Notes under the pieces: generated by a model
What the model was told of the DNA's origin: nothing
Database searches by the model: none
What the model saw: only the letters and a program-made list of their open reading frames with translations
Shown: piece by piece, positions 5,466 to 5,667 of the stretch
Layout of the letters: each line of letters opens with the position of its first letter
Position numbering within the stretch: position 1 is the stretch's first letter
NCBI GenBank assembly: GCA_021795095.1
Contig: JAJYPU010000125.1
Location: 1-5,667 of the forward strand
Source: Actinomycetes bacterium
GTDB lineage: Bacteria; Actinomycetota; Acidimicrobiia; Acidimicrobiales; RAAP-2
Reading direction: 5' to 3'
Length of the DNA stretch: 5,667 nucleotides
Program-made: the position numbers and the translations under genes

Positions 5466-5667
5466 GTGGGCACCACAAGAAGCCGGACGACGTATCCCCT
5501 CGTGGGTTTCGCCGCCATGGTGGCGACCATCGTCGCCGTCTTAGTCTGGGCGACGACGTCGTCACCGGTCGGCGCCGTGCCGAGCGCCGCGTCGTGGTCG
5601 CCCCTCTCGGTGTCCCTGCTACGCACTGGCGAGGGATGGGCACTCGCTCGACATGACTGTGCGACCG
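5466..5667 (+). CDS. Exported protein, 3'-truncated; possible BNR/beta-propeller type
   Basis: The frame opens at GTG 5466 and runs off the right edge (67 residues visible). Third codon positions are strongly G/C. The N-terminus has a basic stretch (GTTRSRTTY), a hydrophobic core at about residues 12-28 (LVGFAAMVATIVAVLVW) and small residues suited to signal peptidase cleavage around 37-42. It is therefore either secreted or held by an uncleaved anchor. After the signal comes SLLRTGEGWALARHDCAT. The GWAL motif with a following cysteine resembles the first blade of exported BNR or Ycf48-like propeller proteins of actinobacteria, but too little is visible to be firm. It is divergent from the response regulator, with 174 bases between them, and could be controlled by it. 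Confidence 0.72.
   Translation, partial: MGTTRSRTTYPLVGFAAMVATIVAVLVWATTSSPVGAVPSAASWSPLSVSLLRTGEGWALARHDCAT

Overview
High-GC bacterial DNA with GC-rich third codon positions, frequent GTG starts, 4-base GTGA/ATGA gene overlaps and two start codons that sit directly behind -10-like hexamers. This fits an actinobacterium. An acidimicrobial-type host is possible, but that is only an impression from the style of the exported proteins and no taxonomic marker is present.

Left half (1-2520, plus strand): a chain of closely packed, mostly unrecognised genes. It begins with the 3' part of a gene entering from the left edge. Next is a 310-residue cytoplasmic protein with a C-terminal beta-sandwich-like domain, then a 39-codon reading frame overlapping its stop. 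A perfect inverted repeat at 1594-1612 separates these from a second coupled pair: a 79-residue protein of unknown function and a compact alpha/beta hydrolase with a visible Ser-Asp-His triad. A short coding-like tail (to 2520) follows the hydrolase and may be a gene remnant.

Right half (2618-5291, minus strand): an OmpR-type response regulator and its membrane sensor kinase overlap by 4 bases (GTGA). Downstream on the same strand lies a small secreted, lysine-rich protein with a beta-rich C-terminal domain, closed by a strong rho-independent terminator. The 214-base gap between the kinase and the secreted gene holds hexamers repeated every 11 bases. That is the spacing expected of a binding site for an OmpR/PhoB-family regulator, which makes the secreted protein a candidate target of the neighbouring two-component system.

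Right edge (5466 onward, plus strand): the start of an exported protein, divergent from the regulator and cut off by the window end. A short GWAL motif after its signal sequence resembles exported BNR/beta-propeller proteins. The layout suggests a cell-envelope-sensing locus: membrane sensor, DNA-binding regulator and flanking exported proteins. No mobile element, CRISPR array, tRNA or rRNA was seen.
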